NCBI RefSeq assembly: GCF_032854445.1
Contig: NC_088298.1
Coordinates: forward strand, 14,435,504 to 14,499,503
Reading direction: 5' to 3'
DNA: 64,000 nt
Source of the DNA: Liolophura sinensis
Taxonomy: Eukaryota; Mollusca; Polyplacophora; Chitonida; Chitonidae
Positions 22,905-34,648 of this stretch are shown here, piece by piece. The translations under genes and the position numbers were made by a program. Within the stretch, counting starts at the first letter, position 1, and each line of letters opens with the position of its first letter. The notes under the pieces were generated by a model. It searched no databases and was not told the DNA's origin. It saw only the letters and a program-made list of their open reading frames with translations.

Positions 22905-25782
22905 TACCAGTCAGTCGTGTCATTCAATTAATAACTCACCTTCTAAGCCAGACTTTGCCCGGTTAACCTCAGCTGTATATCTTAATTTCCATTTTATGCA
23001 GTTTTCTAACTTAAAATGCTGTGTACCCTGGAAGTATTCACTGATCAGAAGGTTAAATTTGACTTTATTGACCTTATTGACCTTATTGACATTCAAAGAG
23101 AGCCAGTGTATAGCAGTATAATGTAGTTTGAATACATCCACATGTACTTCATAGTGAATCGGTATCAATAACCCATCCAGTGTTTCTATACAATTGTGAA
23201 ACTGGCTGATTTAATTGGGAGAAATTTTTCATGCTTGGTTATGTTCTAAAGGCAAATTTGAAAACACTAACCTTAAGTACACATGTACTTGTCAGATGTT
23301 TCTGCTACCTATCGCACACAAACAGCTAGATTTATCATTCTAAATGCATATACACATAGATTTGTGAAAGCATTCGCGTTAAAAAAAAAATGGATGTGGC
23401 ATATGTTACTGATACCGTCTGCGTCACTACAGACCCACCATAGAATCTAATGTTTTAAAATCATTTTACTCTGAAAAATTTGCCGAGATAGTTTTTAATG
23501 GACTTTCATCTGATATATACTTCATTTTAGGGTTTTCTTTACCATTAAAGCTGTGTACATCACTCAACATGAGCACCATCATGCATCTTGTTGTGTACAA
23601 TTTTAATTGGTTGCATTAGTCCAGATTTGCAATTTAACTGTGTTTAAACAATAGTCTTGATTAGTAGTGTCATAGAAAACAGTTAAATCCGCTAGGGCCG
23701 CTTGCACAAAGCCATAGTAGCCTACATTGCTTATTGCTACCATGGCAACATATGTTTTTTAACATGTAAGGCCATGGTAGTTAAAATCAACTTTGCCTAT
23801 GATCGTTTTGTGCAAGCCAGCTTTTGGGCTACTTTAGATGGGAAACAGATTCTTGTTAAGGCAATCATAAAAATAAAGTATCTGAATACAAGCAGATTCC
23901 CTCAAAAAGCCACAGAGATAATTTAAGATGACCAAATGTACGTAAATTTCCAGATTGTGTCTACGGTACCTCCTTCAGACAACTGGACGTGAGAGTTTCT
24001 CAATATTAAAGTAAACAGATTTTGTGGAATTGACAAAAACAGTTTACTTTAATGTCCATGCATTAAAATCTTAACTTGGAGCAACAGTTTTGTGGTAATA
24101 GAATTTTGAACTGCATTGAAGATACGGGGAAACATTTTGATTATGGTAAAAATGACGACCCCTGTTTTGGTTAGTAAACCATGGGCAAATTCAATTAATA
24201 AGAATTCAGTACAAGTCTCTAAACCTTAAACATGTACATGTATTCCTCTTAGCACCTGATGACCCATGCATGCCTGAAATAAACTTTGGATGCGATATGG
24301 TTATAGTATGGTGAAGGAGCTCATTCGAGGAATTAAATCAATAAGTATATTGGTTCGATTAATTTGTGTACTTGATGAACTTACAGTAGATTGCACTGAG
24401 ATGTATGTTAGTGGGAACTTGTTTTCGTGCACTGATAGAATCAGAAGAGAAGATGGATATTAGTGTTATTTTGGTGAAGTCTCTCATATCCCAGTAGTAC
24501 AAGTACAGCATATCTCAACACAAAGCGATTGCTGTGGCTCTGTCTAGACAAGAAGAAAATTGCAGTACTGCAAGTCTTCCATCTAAAGTACATGTATATC
24601 CAATATTTCATTTAAAAAAAAACCTTGATATTATTAGGCATTTGAATTTTTGACTGATGGCTTGACCTAATATTTTGGCAAAAAAAATATCAAATTTCAC
24701 TAATGAAATAAAATTTTCTGTGTTTACGAAGAATAGCTCAATAAACATCTGACTCAAACCTGTACTATTTATGGGGTTAAAATGATTCTGAAATTTGAAA
24801 AGTTACAATGCACGCACTTTATAAAGTTTAGAAACTTCAATAATTACCGATTTTGATCAGTTACATGGGTACAGATGAGGGTGATATTTTGTGAAAGGTA
24901 ATTATTTGGACTATTCCAAAAAAAAATAGCAAAACTTTGAATGGATTTGCGTAGATCAACTTTTGATCAAATGTCTCCTGTACATAGCCTCTTTAAACCT
25001 AGCTTCCTCAACAGGTGAATCGCCCCCTGACAAATTAGGCCGTGTAGTCAGATGATTTTGATAAAGCCTTAGATGTAATTACGTCAATTAGGGTTGAGTA
25101 GGCCTATTTGCCTCTTCCTTTACCAAGGTATTCTTCACTGAAACTGTGAGTTTTTCCAGTATATTTATTGGGTGGAGAAATCATCAGTACCTGGAGTGTA
25201 AATGACCTTCAACCTTTCGCAAGTTATACTTGCAAACTTTTCCACATGACCTGCCATATTTAAATCAGCAAGGCATGATTTCAGAGAATTTTTCACCACC
25301 TTTTACATGTGTGTATTTAACGCCTTACTGTACAAACTAGATCTGCAATATAGCCTCCACATACAGAAGGGTGATGTTTGGTGGAAAACTTTCTGAATTG
25401 TGAGGTTTATTGACGGTAAATCACATACAATTTCACGTGCTTTTTCCTTACCAGCTTACATGTAATTGAACCGTAGCACAGCTGGGCTTAATTATCATTT
25501 GGTGAAAAATTCTGTGAAATTATAGATGACTTACTGTAGAAATATTGGTGGTAGGCTTCTAGTTTCCAGTGTCCTGTGAGCTTTATGTAAGACTACACGA
25601 AGACAGCATGGTTAACCTCTTTATCACCAGCTGAAGGCCCCAAGAACAGTGAAAGTGGGGAAATCTAGAAAATGCTCTTCCCCAGAATTATACTGAACCA
25701 ACATCTTTTAGCCTTTATTCTTCTTAACCATAAAGCATTTAAAGAAATGAACAGCTTATTGATCTCTCAGCGTCCTCATTTG
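22905..25782. other. Intron, mostly unique
   Basis: No exon recognised. A triplication of GACCTTATT is at 23062-23090. GCTACCATGGCAAC at 23736-23749 resembles an RFX X-box. The block at 25130-25290 faintly resembles a SINE A relative (CAACCTTTCGCAAGTTATACTTGCAAACTTTTCCACATG) but is too diverged to call. Confidence 0.45.
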
Positions 25783-25823
25783 CAGTGTATGTAGGGTTTA
25801 ACGTCATACTTAATAATTTTTTC

Positions 25824-25984
25824 CAGCTCATGCGGGCTTCCTCTCCGGCCGTATGTGGGAAGGTCTGCCAGCAACCTGCGGATGGTCGTGGGTTTCACCC
25901 GGGCTCTGCCCGGTTTCCTCCCACCATGATGAAATATTCTTGAGTACGGCGTAAAACACCAATCAAATAAATAAATAAATAAAT
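25824..25984 (+). mobile_element. SINE family A, 5'-truncated, nested
   Basis: AGCTCATGCGGGCTTCCTCTC, GGAAGGTCTGCCAGCAACCTG, GGTTTCCTCCCACCATGATG, GAGTACGGCGTAAAACACC and an AAATA tail. Flanked by AATAATTTTTTC (25812-25823) and AATAATTTTTC (25985-25995), a target duplication in the host SINE. Confidence 0.92.
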
Positions 25985-26121
25985 AATAATTTTTCAGTCA
26001 CATGACGACGGATAGTCATTAGGTATGTGTTAATATGTTGGTAGGGTGAGTCCATGCTGCCACTCAAGTTCTCTTGCCACTGAAGTATAATGCCAAATAC
26101 ACCCCACCCAGTCACTTTATA

Positions 26122-26358
26122 TTTATTTATTTATTTATTTTATGCCGTACTCAAGTATATTTCACTTATACGACGGTGGCCAGCATTATGGTGGGTGGAA
26201 ACCGGGTAGTGCCCGGGGGAATCCAATGGCCATCCACAGGTTGCTGACAAACCTTCCCACATACGTCGGGGGAGGAAGCCAGCATGAGTTGGACTTGAAC
26301 TCACATTGGTGAGAGGCTCCTGGGTCATGCTGCACTAGCACGCCGAGCCACGGAGGCC
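26122..26358 (-). mobile_element. SINE family A, full length, nested, 15-bp TSD
   Basis: Perfect duplication CCCAGTCACTTTATA at 26107-26121 and 26359-26373. On the minus strand it reads GGGCCTCCGTGGCTCGGCGTG (A box region), GAGTTCAAGTCCAACTC (B box), CTTCCTCCCCCGACG and on to a TAAATA tail. Confidence 0.95.
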
Positions 26359-26689
26359 CCCAGTCACTTTATACTGACACTGGACCAAACAGTGATGTTT
26401 CCTTGCTCTAACCTCATAGTGTTGAGAGCCAAGCCATTGCCATTGGGGTTTATATCTATATACATCCAACCAAGAGGTTCAATTCTGCCAGGACAATGAC
26501 AGGACATTTCTGCATTCCTTCACTTTAATGGCAGTGTTAAAGCTGTTGGCAGCACTCCTAAAGCTGTTTGCCCAGTCCTACATCATTATTCTGTATACTT
26601 CTTGTTGACCTTTTGCCTTCCACCAATATATGCCATGAAAATCTACACAGGTAGAAAAGTATGTCAGTAACTTGCTAAAGGTCGCTGCT

Positions 26690-26800
26690 TAATTACCCCA
26701 GGCACTCCGTTTTCCTCCACGCACCCATAAAACTGGCTGCCAAGGTTTAGGTGAAATTATCCTTGAATATAGCATTAAACAACATTCAAATAATATAATT
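26690..26800 (+). mobile_element. SINE A-related 3' end, diverged subfamily
   Basis: GGCACTCCGTTTTCCTCCACGC, AAAACTGGCTGCCAAGG, TTAGGTGAAATTATCCTTGAATATAGC and AACAACATTCAAATAATAT parallel the family A core position by position with many changes. Confidence 0.6.
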
Positions 26801-26861
26801 ACATAACATAATACAAATATAATAAAAGCTAATATGGTCAAGAAAGATAAATTTTGATGGT

Positions 26862-27205
26862 GGGACTGTCTAGGTGGCCTATTGGGTTGAGTGTCCACCT
26901 CAAAGTCGGAAGACCTGGGATCAGACCCATTGCCAAAGACTTGAAAGCAGGACATGTACATATACTCATGGCTGCCTGGCTTGACACTCAGCTAGAACAA
27001 GGAAACAGGACTGGTTTGTCCTGTGTAGTTCTGTGTCATGTCTGGTGTGTGCTGCATGATGCTTCTGTGCGGGCAGAACTTTGGCGCCATGGACTCGCCC
27101 TGTCACAAGAAGACAAAGTATATACACACACAAATAATTGCTCCTCGATAATGACTCAAAAATTGTTGGGTATGACATAAAACTCCAGGCATACATACAT
27201 ACATA
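26862..27205 (+). mobile_element. SINE family B, near full length
   Basis: Head CTAGGTGGCCTATTGGGTTGAG (A box position) and CCTGGGATCAGACCC (B box position); body AACAAGGAAACAGGACTGG, CATGGACTCGCCCTGTCACAAG, 3' end GACTCAAAAATTGTTGGGTATG and ACATAAAACTCCAGGC. Ends in (CATA)n (CAGA)n at 27189-27225. The 108- and 76-codon frames are shadows. Confidence 0.8.
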
Positions 27206-27230
27206 CAGACAGACAGACAGACAGATATTG

Positions 27231-28605
27231 ATGATGGCTTTATAGTCAACAGAGGCTGGTCAGGTGCGGTGCTTTTCTTTGTGTTTTGTCACTTCAATAT
27301 TAACCCAAAATGAGAAGCCCCCTTGGAAGCAATAACATTATATCATATGCGTTCTGCTAGTTTTAAATTTTATGAGGTAATGTTCTTTTATTATTGTATA
27401 AGCCAAAGCTAGTGACATTTCATGAGAATTCTGAAAATATTCAGTGAAAGTTGGCCAGATTGTAGGGCCAAAAAAAAGAGAGAAAAAACATTGGATTAAA
27501 ATTGAGAACAAGTAAAATTGACTTCTTGTTGTTGAATCAGAATTTTGTGCTTTTAGAAGAAGTAAAATATTTGTTAATCTGCCAATCTGTCATTGAAGAT
27601 CGACTGTTTCCATAATTGCAAGAGTATTGGAGCATAGCTGTGCTTGTTGTAACTTGTTCATTCCTGCTAAGTCTGATTGTCTTATTGGTTGGATCATCGA
27701 GTCACCTGTAATAATTAGCAGTAATCAGAATTTCCTTAATTAATTAGATTTACTGGCTATAAGGAGATTATTCCTTTGAAAGTCTGGCTTGATGCCATTT
27801 TCAGTTCGCTCTGAGCTTGCTGATGTAAATATCCTAGAAATATGTTTCTGTCCAAGTGATATCATTTCTACTTCCATGTTTTCATCATGCTGATAAAATT
27901 ATTTGTTATGGGTGTTATTTAATAACATAACTAGTTGACTCTAGCAAGGGTTAAACATATCTGTGCATAAAGAACCAAACACTTAATTTAATTAGGCTGA
28001 TGTTTTTGTAGCTACGTAAAAGACCAAAAAAATTATGCAATAGAAGCTAGTTTTTAGCTGTATAGGCAAATAAAAGTGGAATGTGGGCTAAGACTATGCA
28101 CAGATCTTTGGTAACTTACAGAAAAACATTCCATCTGGGGATATTTCCATATCATAGAAGACAAAGTTTTCCTCAAGGAATAGAAGACAGTGCACTCATA
28201 TGGTTTTGTTACATTTAGCTATAGCTGTTGTAACAAAAAATAGCAATGTTTTTGTCTAATATGTAATGGGTACATTTAGAGACAAATTTGTGATTTCAAT
28301 TCATACCGTATTGGAGACAAAGATATTGTGCCATTCAAATAGTACCAGTGACTCATTGTACGTGTTTACCTGCTTTCATGCCATAATGACCTTTTGGGTA
28401 TGTTAATATTTTCTGACCTAATCTTTTTTCTAAAAAAAACCTAAAACCCCCCAAAAAACAAAAGATCTGAAGTTGTGGCTGTAAATAACAATAGTATTTT
28501 TCTTTGTCATCAAGAGAAGTTTTATTTCATTTTATTATACATTTGTGTTTATTTAAATATCTTCTATTTTCACATTTGATATTAAGTTTTTCTTTGTCAT
28601 TTCAG
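27231..28605. other. Intron, unique sequence
   Basis: No element recognised up to the acceptor of hyccin exon B. Confidence 0.5.
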
Positions 28606-28650
28606 ACATCCAGTGGTGTGGAGGCATTTTTACTGGGCGTGTACAATTTG
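28606..28650 (+). CDS. FAM126: Hyccin (FAM126) homologue, internal exon B
   Basis: A 45-nt exon of 15 codons, phase 0 at both ends, between TTTGTCATTTCAG and GTAAGT. It encodes TSSGVEAFLLGVYNL. Vertebrate hyccin has SSGCIEALLLGVYNL right after the segment matched by exon A, so the order, phase and content all agree. The next piece in vertebrates starts EIVD and continues to a PSL.KPS.YHE motif. I searched by eye for it on the + strand to the window end and did not find it, so the following intron probably exceeds 35 kb. Small, strictly in-frame exons like this can be skipped without breaking the frame. Confidence 0.93.
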
Positions 28651-28733
28651 GTAAGTCATTTCTACTACTTTTTGTGTACAGTATTGACATGTAATATAGT
28701 TCAGCAAAGATCATAATACATAGAGAATATGTA

Positions 28734-28858
28734 ATGAGTGATCAGAAGATATCAAATTTATTAAACGAGAGTAGTAGTTTTCATTTGTTCTGAGCCTCAG
28801 GCGAGGAACAAATGAAAACTACTACTCAAGTTTAATAAACTTGATATCAAGAGTCATG
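28734..28858. repeat. Long hairpin-forming inverted repeat
   Basis: TTTATTAAAC and GAGTAGTAGTTTTCATTTGTTC on the left pair with GAACAAATGAAAACTACTACTC and GTTTAATAAA on the right, around a ~15-base loop (TGAGCCTCAGGCGAG). Weaker pairing (GATATCAA, TCATGA/GAGTGATC region) extends the arms to ~50 bases. It begins 84 bases after the exon B donor. Confidence 0.93.
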
Positions 28859-28872
28859 AATTTCATATCCTG

Positions 28873-29685
28873 TTTATCCCATAAATGCCTTATTGTAAAT
28901 TTATAGCGGAAAAAAATCATTAGGATTTGAACTTTTCTGAAACTGTGCCGACATCTGACCGTGTAGTGATATCATGTATATGGGTTAAGTGAAGCGTCAT
29001 CAGTAAGTGAAAAGTACATGATCTGAAACTGTGCCGACATCTGACCGTGTAGTGATATCATGTATATGGGTTAAGTGAAGCGTCATCAGTAAGTGAAAAG
29101 TACATGATGGAGAATAATATTGTACAGACAAAATTTATTTACATAAAAAAACAATTGACAGTTTAACTTAACGAAGGTTGAACAAGCGAAACAGTTCATA
29201 AGACTTGTAAGAGCTAATTGGAATTTAGGCATCAGCTAGTGTTCTTGTGAAGATTCAATATGACGATTCAATAACACAAACACATTGTCGGTACTTCATG
29301 ATTGTAATGAACATGCACGTGAAAGACACCACCCGATATGGGACTGCCAAATATCGGCGCCATTTCTTAGCTTGTGTGGCAGTAGCTCTATGTCATAGTC
29401 AGTGCCAAGGATTTCCGCATTAATCCGATTGTCTCTTGTCACATTTATATCTCCAACGCGATCTCCTGGTCAAAAGTTGGACATGTTCACATTTGCAGAT
29501 GTCAAGAAAAAGTTTTTAAAAAAAGTAGTGCCTGTAGGCTGTACAGCCAAGTTGTAACTTTTGATTGGTTGATTTGATGAATGAAAAGATACACAGACCA
29601 ATCAAAATTTATATTACACATGGTGCATATCAAAACCATATGTCATGCCTTTACTACCCGGAAAAATGAGCATTTATGGGATAAA
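28873..29685. mobile_element. 813-bp element with 16-bp perfect TIRs
   Basis: TTTATCCCATAAATGC at 28873-28888 and its exact complement GCATTTATGGGATAAA at 29670-29685. No transposase frame; probably a non-autonomous DNA transposon. It contains the 86-bp duplication and a small hairpin (TTTTGATTGGT / ACCAATCAAAA at about 29557-29607). A convincing target duplication is not visible, so the boundaries are tentative. Confidence 0.65.
28937..29108. repeat. Perfect 86-bp tandem duplication
   Basis: 28937-29022 and 29023-29108 appear identical by eye (start CTGAAACTGTGCCGACATC, end GTGAAAAGTACATGAT). Identity implies a recent event, or an assembly error. Confidence 0.95.
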
Positions 29686-29873
29686 ATGTAATAGTTTTAC
29701 ATTGTTCAGCAATGATAAAATCATATACAGCATGAATAATCTTAATAGCAAAGGTAAAACTTTTTGAATTTTAGAACTTATTGAATTTTTTGAACTTGCA
29801 AAAACTGAAGGTTTAAGGGATGATAGTTGATTACAGCTGTGGTTTTAAATTTTTTTATAATACTGTATGAGTC

Positions 29874-30018
29874 TGCCAGCAACCTGAAGTTGGTCATGGG
29901 ATTCCCCCCGGCTCTGCCCGGTTTCATCCCACCATTATGAATGCTGGTCGCCGTCGTATAAGTGAAATATTCTTGAGTACCGCATAAAAAACCAGTCTAG
30001 TAAATAAAGAAATAAAAT
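29874..30018 (+). mobile_element. SINE family A, 5'-truncated
   Basis: GTCTGCCAGCAACCTGAAG, CCCGGCTCTGCCCGGTTTC, GTCGCCGTCGTATAAGTGAAA, TATTCTTGAGTACCGC and an AAATAAAGAAATAAA tail. Confidence 0.92.
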
Positions 30019-32106
30019 ACTGTACCAGGCTGGAGCCTTTAGCTACTGAGTGCATAATGCATTGCTTGTCACTTGTATTACAATGTAATTTTTTTTTGGA
30101 TGTGTATAAGCACATAGGACATCATCAACAAGCAATTGACAAATTGTTACTTAATAATAGTTGAATTGGTACATGTACAAGCCCTGCATCACCTTAAAAT
30201 AAGTAAAGGTGTTTCAGTACTGTCTATTATGTCATACTAACAGTTATAGTGCCTTGATGTACTGTTTTTACAAGCCTTATTGTTTTGGATTGTTAGCAAT
30301 TTACATACATAACTGTACAACTCTGAAAGCCCCCTAGAGCACTAGTGAAGAGCACAGATTTCCCATACTGTCTGCAAACAAAGCAATAAATTCGTGGAAA
30401 GATTCTCAGATCGAAATGTTGCCACTGGCATTTTGTATCTGATGATTAATGAATGTGTTTACCATAGCAACGGTCTTCAATTTATTATCAGGAACACGTA
30501 AATATAGGCTGGTGCAGAGGTTGAACATGTTTCCAATGTGCAGCTGACCTGTGAAAGTTCACTGTGCTAAGATTAGAGATTTACTTAATCTGAGGTCATT
30601 TGTCTTTTATTTTTCAGAAATAATATATATTCTGTTTAATGTGCATTTTTGTGTTTTACAGGGTGAAACTAAATACATGTACATGTTTTTTATGATTGTA
30701 AACATTATTAAGTGAACTTTAACACGCCTTGTTAATCATGTATTTGTTTTCACTACTGAAAGTTCATGCAAAAATTATAATTAATGCTAAATGAAATACG
30801 CTCAGTTTTTTGGTATAATTTGTAATATGTGTATATGCGTTTGCACATACATGATGTGAATCAACTGATTTATTTATTTTTTTAAAATTCGGAAAACTTA
30901 CTGTGGGTACCTTGGTTTGTAATGTTCACTTAAAATGTTATTAGTCATTATGTTGCTGTTTGTCTTGTGCTGTCCTGCTTATATCACTTGCTGCCTTGTT
31001 GACAAATTTTCTTTTCAAATCTAATTTGACATTTTCTAAATATATGTAAACGTCCAGCATTCTCAATTTTGTCCCTTTTTATATTTCCTACCCTTCATTT
31101 TATAAACCATTAACGGGTTATGATTTTTTACTGCTAAACAAATTTGGATATAAATGAGGTAAAGGTCTTGAAAATGCAAAGAAGCCATGCAGTGCAGGCT
31201 GTTGTAAAAACTTGTTTCTTCAGTTTGCAGAAATGCTTTCAGTTATTAACAGGGCAATTTTCGAATTGATATTTGTTTTTCTTCACATGTGAGAGTTCTT
31301 ATACTTCATTGTTTCTTGAAGCTGTCAGGCTCCCTAAACAAACTACTGATTACGTTTTACATGAGCTTGATAAGTTGTTGCAGGAAGAGTTCACAGTGGT
31401 GTCTAAATTATACAGCCATACAATTTTAATCGATGCAGAGTGAAGCACTGATCAAGTGTCAAGCTGCGCTTCGGCTCTGAGCAAATATGTTTCAGACAAT
31501 GTATTATATGCGTATCTGCAAGCATCTTTTTTTTTTTGTACTGGTGAAGACCTGTGTAAACTCTTGAAGTGCCTGGAAGATATCTCGAAATGAAGGTTAT
31601 GTTGGTATGTTTCCTTGGTAACTCGCAAATTTTCCATCACACAACCACCAAATAGATGTCTAAGAGAAGCAACAAATATTTACCATAAAAATAGCAAAGT
31701 TTTGAAAAGGTGTCGCTTTTGTCCGAGAATGTATCAAACATCCAGTGTTTCTCTCTTATAAGACTCTCTCGCATTTCCAGAAGATGTTTTCAGTCAATAA
31801 TTTGTAGGGACTCCTTTTTAGACTGTTGTGTTATCCGTATCAAGGATAGCCTGGCCTGATGGTTCTGAACTAATTGCATCTAAGTGGGCAGTGCAGAGGC
31901 TATTCGATCCAAGCTACTCCAGAACAGTAGTTGGCATTGTGAAGTCACTGTTAGGATTAATCCTCAGAGTGAAGTTCCAGGATTGTTTGGTCCTTTGTGC
32001 TGACCAGTAAAGCCTTTATAAGAGGGCAGACCATGGTCTCTGTGACACTGGCTAAATGAACAGTCCAAATTGCAATTGCTTGATCATGCAGGGTTCTTAC
32101 TTATCA
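30019..32106. other. Intron, unique sequence
   Basis: No exon or element recognised. GTTTACCATAGCAAC at 30457-30471 is a weak RFX-like match. Confidence 0.45.
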
Positions 32107-32240
32107 AGCAAGTCTGCCAGCTACCTGCGCATGGTTGTGGGTTTTCCCCGGGATGTGACGGGTTTCCTCCCACCATAATGCTGACTGCCATCTTGAATAC
32201 GGCCTAAAACACCAGTCAAATAAATGAATGAATAAATTTA
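32107..32240 (+). mobile_element. SINE family A, truncated
   Basis: GTCTGCCAGCTACCTGCGC, GGTTTCCTCCCACCATAATG, then an internal deletion to CTTGAATACGGCCTAAAACACC and AAATAAATGAATGAATAAA. Confidence 0.92.
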
Positions 32241-33745
32241 TCAAACAACTCAAGACTTGAGTCTTAAATTGCAAGTGCTTCCAAAGCTACTCAGAACTCA
32301 AATTGTGGTTGGTACATTGCTTTGCAGTAAAGAATCAGTGTGCAAATTTTGTTCAACTACCAAGAGCAAACCATTTTAATTGTAGCTGTTTGTGAATTTA
32401 TGTTGTTGTTTTTTTCTTTTATCAGAAGAGATGTGCATGGATTACAATTTCTGTTTGTTACACTGTCATATTTCAACATTGTCATCATTAGCAAGTGGCG
32501 TCCCTCATTATCAAGCAAGTAAATTAGGAAGCAACCTTAGTACAGACTTTGCAATGTAGTAAATGTTTTGGTAATGTAACAGTAGTGTGGTAAATTTAGT
32601 GGTAATGTGGACAGCATAGTGTAAATTTAGTGGTAATATGGACAGTATAGTGTAGTAAATTAAGTGATAATATAAACAATAGTGTCAGTTGGAAGCCAAC
32701 GATATGGCTGAAAAATTCCCGATGTGACATTCATTCATTCATTAAAAAGGTCTTCTAAAAGAACTTTTATCACAATTTTAAAGGCAAATTTAAAAAAACA
32801 ATAAAATGATGTATTTGAAAGATTGGAAGATGAAAGAACATTATTAACTAAAATAGTTGGATTTATTTTGTTCAGAATTTTTCCAAATGATTCTTTTTAA
32901 ATTCTTTTTAATCAAATTATGTGGTGGTGTGACAGAAACCAGTGGGTATCGGGTACATCACATTTTTTTTTTTTTTTGATTTTTTTTTTACATAGTTTGG
33001 TCCTTTCAACAATACTTTCATTGTGGACGCAGAAATCTACCAGTGTTTGTGTATTATGTAACACAAACCTGATATCGAATCATGACGGGTCATAATTTGG
33101 AAAGAAAGGGCCTCCAAAGAATCCAGTGGTTCAAATGCATTTTACGCAGTTGACATGAAGAAAATCAAAAAAAGTTAGAAATTAGAACGGCAAAGCAGTT
33201 TCATCCGGGGTCCTCATCATGTCTTGTCATAGTTATAATCACTATACACTGTCAAATAGAAGACATTATAACTATAGCTGAGCTGACGATCATTTCTCGA
33301 AATCATGGACAGTGCAGTAGAAATTAAACCAGCCAGTTAAAACAGCAGATGTATCAGTCCAGTTGCCATCTAACTCCATGTTAAAGCAATGGGCTGAAAT
33401 ACATATTCCTGAAAAGATGGTGGTGTGATTTAGACACTTCTAGCGAGAAAACTATTAATCGTAGCTCAAATCTGCCTCCACCTCACAGAAAGAGCATGTC
33501 TTGGGCTACACTTTGGTATAAGTTTTAGATTTCTATCTACCATAGTTCTCAAGGGCATGGAAATTATGTTACTGATTTTTTTTTTTTTTTTTTACTATAT
33601 CTCAAAGAGTTACAACAACAAAAAAGCAAATTCGGAATCAGAGGCCCAAAATGAACCAGAATACGTTAAAAAAAATGGAAATTTCAAAACTAGCTGTGAC
33701 ATCACAACTTTGACCAATCCCTGGTTTCTTTACACCTTAATTTTG
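32241..33745. other. Intron, mostly unique
   Basis: 32540-32690 holds a degenerate repeat of AGTGGTAATRTGGACAGYATAGTG. Poly-T runs at 32961-32989 and 33572-33592. The 67-codon frame at 33557 starts in poly-T and is not a credible gene. Confidence 0.45.
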
Positions 33746-33820
33746 GCTGCCGTTACATAAGTGAAATGTTCTTGAGTACAGCGTGAAACACTAATCAAAT
33801 ACTTTTGAATAAATGAATCA
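33746..33820 (+). mobile_element. SINE family A, 3' end
   Basis: GCTGCCGTTACATAAGTGAAA, GTTCTTGAGTACAGCGTGAAAC, ACTAATCAAATA and a GAATAAATGAAT tail. Confidence 0.8.
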
Positions 33821-34021
33821 TGTGGAAAAGACTTTGTTAGTATTTTCTTTAATGTCAGGTCGATCCTTTCTTCCATGAGTTGCAAATTGCACTTTTACTG
33901 TTCTTTATAGGTTATAAAACACTGTTTTTAATCCATGAAAAATCCAGTATGGAAGTTCTGGCATGACACTTTAACATTTAAAGAGAATGAGAGGCCCTGA
34001 GTTTAGTGAACTGCTTTCTTG

Positions 34022-34150
34022 TTTATTATAATAATAATATCTTCATTTCCAGAGGGTAACAAACTCGGTCAATATGACAGCAATGATCTTTCCTGAGGCC
34101 CCCCATTCACTCACACAACCACTCTGCAGTCACATGGGTTATTTAAAAAA
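34022..34150 (-). mobile_element. LINE 3' end
   Basis: On the minus strand: GGGGCCTCAGGAAAGATC, TTTGTTACCCTCTGGAAATGAAG, ATATTATTATTATAATAAA. The tail is of the same type as at 22.9 kb. The apparent acceptor TTCATTTCCAG on the + strand is therefore fortuitous. Confidence 0.55.
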
Positions 34151-34493
34151 ATAAAAGAAAAAAAATTATGCAAAGCATTAATCAGTACAAAGTTAAACTA
34201 AGGAGGCAGATTGCACTGAACAGCCGCAGAGTATGACAAGCTTTTCTCAAGTTGTTCTGTGTGGGGAAAAGGAATTTTTGTTTGATTGCTTGTACATGAT
34301 CTTAGTTCATGATGTGGCTCTTCTCTGATTGGGAACAACGTTTTCATATATTCAGGGAGGGTAGTGGTCATTTAAGGATTTGTAAACAGTGAGATTTTTT
34401 TGGGGTATAGGATAATTTTATGTATAGTCGTTAAGTTTAACATTTGTGACCTAGCTTCGACTGCCTACTTGTATATATGATATATTACTGTAA

Positions 34494-34648
34494 TTCTTTA
34501 ACCTTTTCGCGTATTGTCAAGGTGTTTATTCAAGCCTATTCTAAAGGCATTATTCTGTTTGGAATGATTTTTTTTGTGAAGCTGTTAAACTGGCCAATGC
34601 AATAAATGATCTTTCATACACAAAAAGGTTGAGGCATTAGGATAATAA
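34494..34648 (+). mobile_element. MITE-1 copy
   Basis: Left end TTACTGTAATTCTTTAACC, then TTTTCGCGTATTGTCAAGGTG, AAACTGGCCAATGCAAT, right end AAAAAGGTTGAGGCATTAGG. A C-rich run follows at 34652-34678. Confidence 0.85.

Larger units (their letters stand above)
25783..26470 (-). mobile_element. SINE family B interrupted by two SINE A insertions
   Basis: The host can be read in three pieces: 25783-25823 (GGGTTTAACGTCATACTTAATAATTTTT), 25996-26106 (CAGTCACATGACGACGGATAG, ACACCCCACC) and 26373-26430 (GACACTGGACCAAACAGTGATG, CTCTAACCTCATAGTG). Joined, they follow the order seen at 1243-1556. The right end is eroded. Confidence 0.75.
5709..28605 (+). other. FAM126: Hyccin intron between exons A and B (22.9 kb)
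   Basis: Begins GTGAGA and ends with TTTGTCATTTCAG. Phase 0, joining LARNDKK to TSSGVEAF. It is filled with SINEs, tandem arrays, a DIRS remnant and MITEs, described individually. I found no other exon inside it that would fit between A and B; in vertebrates the two parts are adjacent in the protein. Confidence 0.85.

Noticed and set aside
28734-29108. CRISPR-like array from nearby repeats
   Set aside because: One hairpin and one duplicated 86-bp unit; no regular short repeats with unique spacers, and the genome is eukaryotic.
34041-34133. Exon-like block after TTCATTTCCAG with 28 open codons
   Set aside because: It is the reverse of a LINE 3' tail with an (ATT)n end; no donor consensus follows.
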